From positions 1 through 56,318 of the forward strand of contig CAJVYQ010000033.1 in NCBI GenBank assembly GCA_913009825.1: a stretch of DNA of 56,318 nucleotides, in the 5' to 3' direction. This document shows positions 51,474-56,318 of the stretch, piece after piece. Source of the DNA: an uncultured Deferribacteres bacterium (lineage in GTDB: Bacteria > Zhuqueibacterota > JdFR-76 > DREG01). The stretch's first letter is position 1. Each line of letters opens with the position of its first letter. The notes beneath the pieces are model-generated. The model did no database searches, was not told the DNA's origin, and saw only the letters and a program-made list of their open reading frames with translations. The position numbers and the translations under genes were made by a program.

Positions 51474-54400
51474 GTTTTAATCGAACTATGGTAGGATTGA
51501 AACGCAGTTGTCGTGCAAATTACTGTTGAGGATAAAGAGTTTTAATCGAACTATGGTAGGATTGAAACTTATGAATGGCAACAAAAAAAATGTAGGGAAT
51601 TTGTTTTAATCGAACTATGGTAGGATTGAAACGAGAACAAACAAAACATCGAAAAAACTGGAGAAAATGTTTTAATCGAACTATGGTAGGATTGAAACTT
51701 TAGAGAAAGTGCTAAAAAAATTCTTGAATCTAAAGGTTTTAATCGAACTATGGTAGGATTGAAACTGACGAGACGGCAAAAATTGTTAATCTGCTGAACA
51801 GTTTTAATCGAACTATGGTAGGATTGAAACATAGTCATAATAGTATTTGCGGGACCGGAAAAAGGTTTTAATCGAACTATGGTAGGATTGAAACCTATCT
51901 ATTTATAACGGTAGCATCAGTGGTGAAAAGTTTTAATCGAACTATGGTAGGATTGAAACGACGTCATATTGGAGAGTTGTAAACATAGTAGGATGTTTTA
52001 ATCGAACTATGGTAGGATTGAAACATCTATACGCTTTTGGGTAAGCATTAACCAGTCACGGTTTTAATCGAACTATGGTAGGATTGAAACAACTTCACCG
52101 GCTGGAATAATTGTATCTGCACAAAGTTTTAATCGAACTATGGTAGGATTGAAACGAATACCAACAATGGCCATTATTAAATTTCTGAGAGTTTTAATCG
52201 AACTATGGTAGGATTGAAACTTGGATGAAATTAAAAAGCATTTGAATAGATTAAGTTTTAATCGAACTATGGTAGGATTGAAACTTTTACCGCGATCGAT
52301 CGCGTAAAATCTGAGCTCAGGTTTTAATCGAACTATGGTAGGATTGAAACATTTTAGAGAGCCGCTTATGACACACGCACTCACACGTTTTAATCGAACT
52401 ATGGTAGGATTGAAACTAAAATGGTTTTGGGTGGGGCTGCCGGGGGGCTCTTGTTTTAATCGAACTATGGTAGGATTGAAACATCGTCTGCTTTCAATAG
52501 CAAGTGCTCGATAGGTGTTTTAATCGAACTATGGTAGGATTGAAACCCGATAATTACAAGAGCAAAAAGAGAAACCGAAAAGTTTTAATCGAACTATGGT
52601 AGGATTGAAACCCGGTTGACTTCACATAAAATATTTCATAGCCAGTTCCAGTTTTAATCGAACTATGGTAGGATTGAAACTATTTTTAACGTAACAATTT
52701 TGGTGCTTGGATCGATGAGTTTTAATCGAACTATGGTAGGATTGAAACTCCTGTCTCATCTCTCAAACCTATCCTCGTGTGCAGTTTTAATCGAACTATG
52801 GTAGGATTGAAACTCAAGTTTTTTGATGTTATTAATTATAGGAAAATAGTTTTAATCGAACTATGGTAGGATTGAAACAAAATACGACCCAACACAGCCT
52901 TGTTTTGTATTCTATTTTGTTTTAATCGAACTATGGTAGGATTGAAACCGGCATCACAGGAACAATCGAATCTTCTTCTAATTCGTTTTAATCGAACTAT
53001 GGTAGGATTGAAACATTAATTTGTGTTCACAAAAAGCCGCACCGCCGGGGGTTTTAATCGAACTATGGTAGGATTGAAACTTTGAAGTTTCTTTAATAAC
53101 CGGATTAAACCAATGTTTTAATCGAACTATGGTAGGATTGAAACTTGGCAAGGCCGGTGAAATCGGATTAATGCAAGTTTCTGTTTTAATCGAACTATGG
53201 TAGGATTGAAACGTAAGCAAGATCGATCACGTATGTTTCCTTTTCAGTTTTAATCGAACTATGGTAGGATTGAAACACAATCATTAGATAATCATTATAC
53301 AATGATTACTGTTTTAATCGAACTATGGTAGGATTGAAACAGCGGCATCCGGACTAACCGGAATGTCAATAAATCGTTTTAATCGAACTATGGTAGGATT
53401 GAAACTCTTTCGTGACCGGCTGGTCGATTAAAGAGCTTTCGTTTTAATCGAACTATGGTAGGATTGAAACGTAAGCAAGATCGATAAGATAAACTTCCTT
53501 ATCAGTTTTAATCGAACTATGGTAGGATTGAAACTTTTTAGCATATCAGTGACAAATCCTTTCTTCCAGGTTTTAATCGAACTATGGTAGGATTGAAACT
53601 CGGGATCGAATACAAGTTAAATATTGACTTGTTTTGTTTTAATCGAACTATGGTAGGATTGAAACTTTACAAAAGGATTGGGTCGATATTGGGAAAAAGT
53701 TTTAATCGAACTATGGTAGGATTGAAACTGAGTAACATAGACTTGAGCTTGAGCCAGTCGTTGGTTTTAATCGAACTATGGTAGGATTGAAACGGTGGAA
53801 CATGGCGCAGAGGGAACTCTATGCTTTAGTTTTAATCGAACTATGGTAGGATTGAAACTATGATGCGGGATATATTCCCTAAGCAGTTTTTTGAGTTTTA
53901 ATCGAACTATGGTAGGATTGAAACTGACTTGCCAGGCTTGCCTGCAGCCATCCGAACTCGTTTTAATCGAACTATGGTAGGATTGAAACCAAAAACAATC
54001 CGTCAGGCTGGCAAACATCGGCCTGCGTTTTAATCGAACTATGGTAGGATTGAAACTTTTGTTTTAGCAGTTGGTCTTTCACCTGTTGCGGTTTTAATCG
54101 AACTATGGTAGGATTGAAACTCTTAATTCTCATGTTACTTCAAACTTCTTTATCCGTTTTAATCGAACTATGGTAGGATTGAAACTAAACGTATAGTCTT
54201 CGCTTACGCCTAATTTTTCCAGTTTTAATCGAACTATGGTAGGATTGAAACGAATTCTCTGTCCTACGCAGCCTTAAGAACGGCTGAGGTTTTAATCGAA
54301 CTATGGTAGGATTGAAACGGATTTTTGTTCTGGCTACGTTTCTTTTGAGCAAGGGTTTTAATCGAACTATGGTAGGATTGAAACTTTATCAGTTTGATAC

Positions 54401-56162
54401 AATTTCTATATTTTGAGACGGTTTTAATCGAACTATGGTAGGATTGAAACTCGCTCACGCAATGCATGTGCAGGTCTTCATAGTCTGAGTTTTAATCGAA
54501 CTATGGTAGGATTGAAACTTTATACTCCTGTCGTGGCCACACGGCAGAATTTAAGTTTTAATCGAACTATGGTAGGATTGAAACTCGATGGTCCCGGCTG
54601 AGGGCCCGCCGGCGGCCCCGGTTTTAATCGAACTATGGTAGGATTGAAACGTATATGTGGGAGTGGCAAAAAATTCAAGCGGTGTTGCGTTTTAATCGAA
54701 CTATGGTAGGATTGAAACGGAGAGCATCTGCTTTCTTTGCACGCTCTGCGACTTGTTTTAATCGAACTATGGTAGGATTGAAACAGGCTTCGTATTGATC
54801 TCATACATGGCGTTAAATGTTTTAATCGAACTATGGTAGGATTGAAACCCGGGCGAATGGACCCGGGCATTTATGCGTTGGGGGCGAGTTTTAATCGAAC
54901 TATGGTAGGATTGAAACAATTGCATTTTAGGTGCGTACGTGGCAGTTGGGAAGTGTTTTAATCGAACTATGGTAGGATTGAAACTAACAGGGTTGACCAT
55001 CATAAGTATAAGTCATCCGACCGTTTTAATCGAACTATGGTAGGATTGAAACTTGTGATTGAGAAGCAATGACCTGGATAGCTGAATAGTTTTAATCGAA
55101 CTATGGTAGGATTGAAACAATAATACAACCGTATCAATTTGGAGATGAGTTTAAGTTTTAATCGAACTATGGTAGGATTGAAACTTTTGCCTCCATTTTA
55201 TTGTGTCCCTTGCAATCAGTTTTAATCGAACTATGGTAGGATTGAAACGGACTCGAACCTGCATAAAAGATGTCAATCTTTTTAGTTTTAATCGAACTAT
55301 GGTAGGATTGAAACTAATAAATACTTTAAAGAACTCAAATCTTTTTGAAGTTTTAATCGAACTATGGTAGGATTGAAACGAAAAAGTCCTTCACTCCCAG
55401 CCTTCCACCAAGGAAATGTTTTAATCGAACTATGGTAGGATTGAAACGATTCAGATTGGAGTATAGAAAAGTGTGATTATTAGTTTTAATCGAACTATGG
55501 TAGGATTGAAACTATCTTCGGCTTCTATTGTTAAGGCATATTTTATGTTTTAATCGAACTATGGTAGGATTGAAACTAGCTGGCGTACTAGTAGCTATAC
55601 TGTAATCATTGTTTTAATCGAACTATGGTAGGATTGAAACAGTATTAGTAGAGCTTGTAGTAGAGTTTGTAGGAACAGTTTTAATCGAACTATGGTAGGA
55701 TTGAAACAGTATTACGACTGTTACAGTGTCTCACTTGCGGCCAGTTTTAATCGAACTATGGTAGGATTGAAACGCGTAAAGTCACTGTCCTCTTGATTTA
55801 CGTGCATAAGTTTTAATCGAACTATGGTAGGATTGAAACATTGGTTTCCTTTTCTGTTACTAAGTGTAATATATGTTTTAATCGAACTATGGTAGGATTG
55901 AAACGAGAAAAACTGGCTTCATCACTTCAAGAAAAAATAGTTTTAATCGAACTATGGTAGGATTGAAACATTCTATCGCAGCAGTTGGACTACTTCAGCC
56001 TCTGTTTTAATCGAACTATGGTAGGATTGAAACCGTGATTTTAGAGCATCGTTGGAACGATTGAAACGTTTTAATCGAACTATGGTAGGATTGAAACAGC
56101 TATCCGCAAACCTACACAGACAAGATTCTACAGTTTTAATCGAACTATGGTAGGATTGAAAC
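51474..56162 (+). CRISPR. CRISPR array, 72 repeats and 71 spacers
   Basis: My count gives 72 copies of a 30-bp repeat (starts GTTTTAATCG, centre AACTATGGTA, ends GGATTGAAAC), with the first at 51474-51503 and the last at 56133-56162. Spacers are about 33-40 nt, mostly 34-37. I noticed no substitutions among repeats, including the distal one. The ATTGAAAC end matches the 8-nt 5' handle used by types I-B and III-A after Cas6 cleavage, and the leader-cas2 side is at the left. Open frames within this stretch are translations of the repeat and are not genes. Confidence 0.98.
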
Positions 56163-56318
56163 TAAAAATTCTGGCAAGAAGGGACGCAGAGATAAGTGGA
56201 CCCCAATGTCAAGACAAAAATTAACTAATTTTAAGGTGGTGTTGTAGTAGTAGTTTTTCTTTTTTCTTTTTTTGCTTCTTTTTGTCTTTTTTCTTTTTGT
56301 TGATATGTGGATAACACT
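56163..56318. other. Array trailer, possible start of an insertion sequence
   Basis: After the last repeat there is a short non-repeat segment. At about 56197 a GTGGACCCCAATGTCAAGAC stretch followed by AATTTTAAGGTGG resembles the end of an IS3-like element, with a transposase frame that would lie beyond the window. A pyrimidine-rich tract (TTTTTCTTTTTTC) follows. This is only a visual impression. Confidence 0.25.

Noticed and set aside
51569-55003. Several open frames on both strands within the array, rich in FNPTIVRLK or FQSYHSSIK repeats
   Set aside because: They are translations of the CRISPR repeat with spacers between; the period matches the array exactly.
1-56318. tRNA, rRNA or riboswitch genes
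   Set aside because: I looked for cloverleaf-like and conserved rRNA sequence by eye and saw none; a covariance-model scan would be needed to exclude small RNAs.

Overview
The window comes from a bacterial chromosome of moderate GC content. It probably belongs to the FCB superphylum (Calditrichota or a related lineage). The clues are a decayed gene ending in a FlgD-like / Por-secretion C-terminal domain, a Wzi-type outer-membrane barrel, many palindromic repeats of the kind found in FCB genomes, and a mixed type I-B / III-A CRISPR-Cas locus. The phylum is an inference, because no rRNA or tRNA gene is visible.

Layout. About 0.6-29.8 kb is almost entirely on the minus strand and is housekeeping and surface biology: a secreted metallophosphoesterase, glycerol kinase, FabH next to a broken phosphodiester-glycosidase gene, a decayed toxin-antitoxin patch (nucleotidyltransferase and vapC pseudogenes, one apparently intact antitoxin), an exopolysaccharide/capsule block (Wzi-like barrel, UDP-GlcNAc 2-epimerase, Wzz-like chain-length protein, SLBB export protein), a large hybrid histidine kinase with its own small response regulator, a mannose-1-phosphate guanylyltransferase fused to a degenerate phosphomannomutase domain, asparagine synthase, and an envelope ABC export operon with a TetR regulator. 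Gaps between these genes are filled with small inverted-repeat elements. At least five families can be separated by their terminal repeats, and one leaves clear 5-bp target duplications.

About 30-56 kb is on the plus strand and is a large CRISPR-Cas island: an orphan gene, cas6, a TPR-like gene, the type I-B effector set cas8b-cas7-cas5-cas3, a SWIM zinc-finger gene, an ERCC4/HhH nuclease gene, a truncated RAYT, cas4, an intact RAYT inside REP palindromes, cas1, a complete type III-A module (cas10-csm2-csm3-csm4-csm5 and a CARF-HEPN csm6-like gene), then cas2, a leader and a 72-repeat array that runs almost to the window end. One Cas6 and one array appear to serve both effector complexes. The repeat ends in ATTGAAAC, which would give the usual 8-nt crRNA tag.

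The most unusual architecture is that cas1 and cas2, normally adjacent, are split by the entire type III-A module, and each junction carries a copy of the same MITE family. The element at the cas2 side inserted into the 3' end of the csm6-like gene, duplicated ATTGA and supplies its present stop codon. Other points of interest are a RAYT carrying its own REP palindrome inside its coding sequence, a perfect 65-nt palindrome upstream of cas1, two array spacers that match homologous coding sequence with conservative changes, and candidate accessory genes (TPR, SWIM, ERCC4) embedded in the cas operon.
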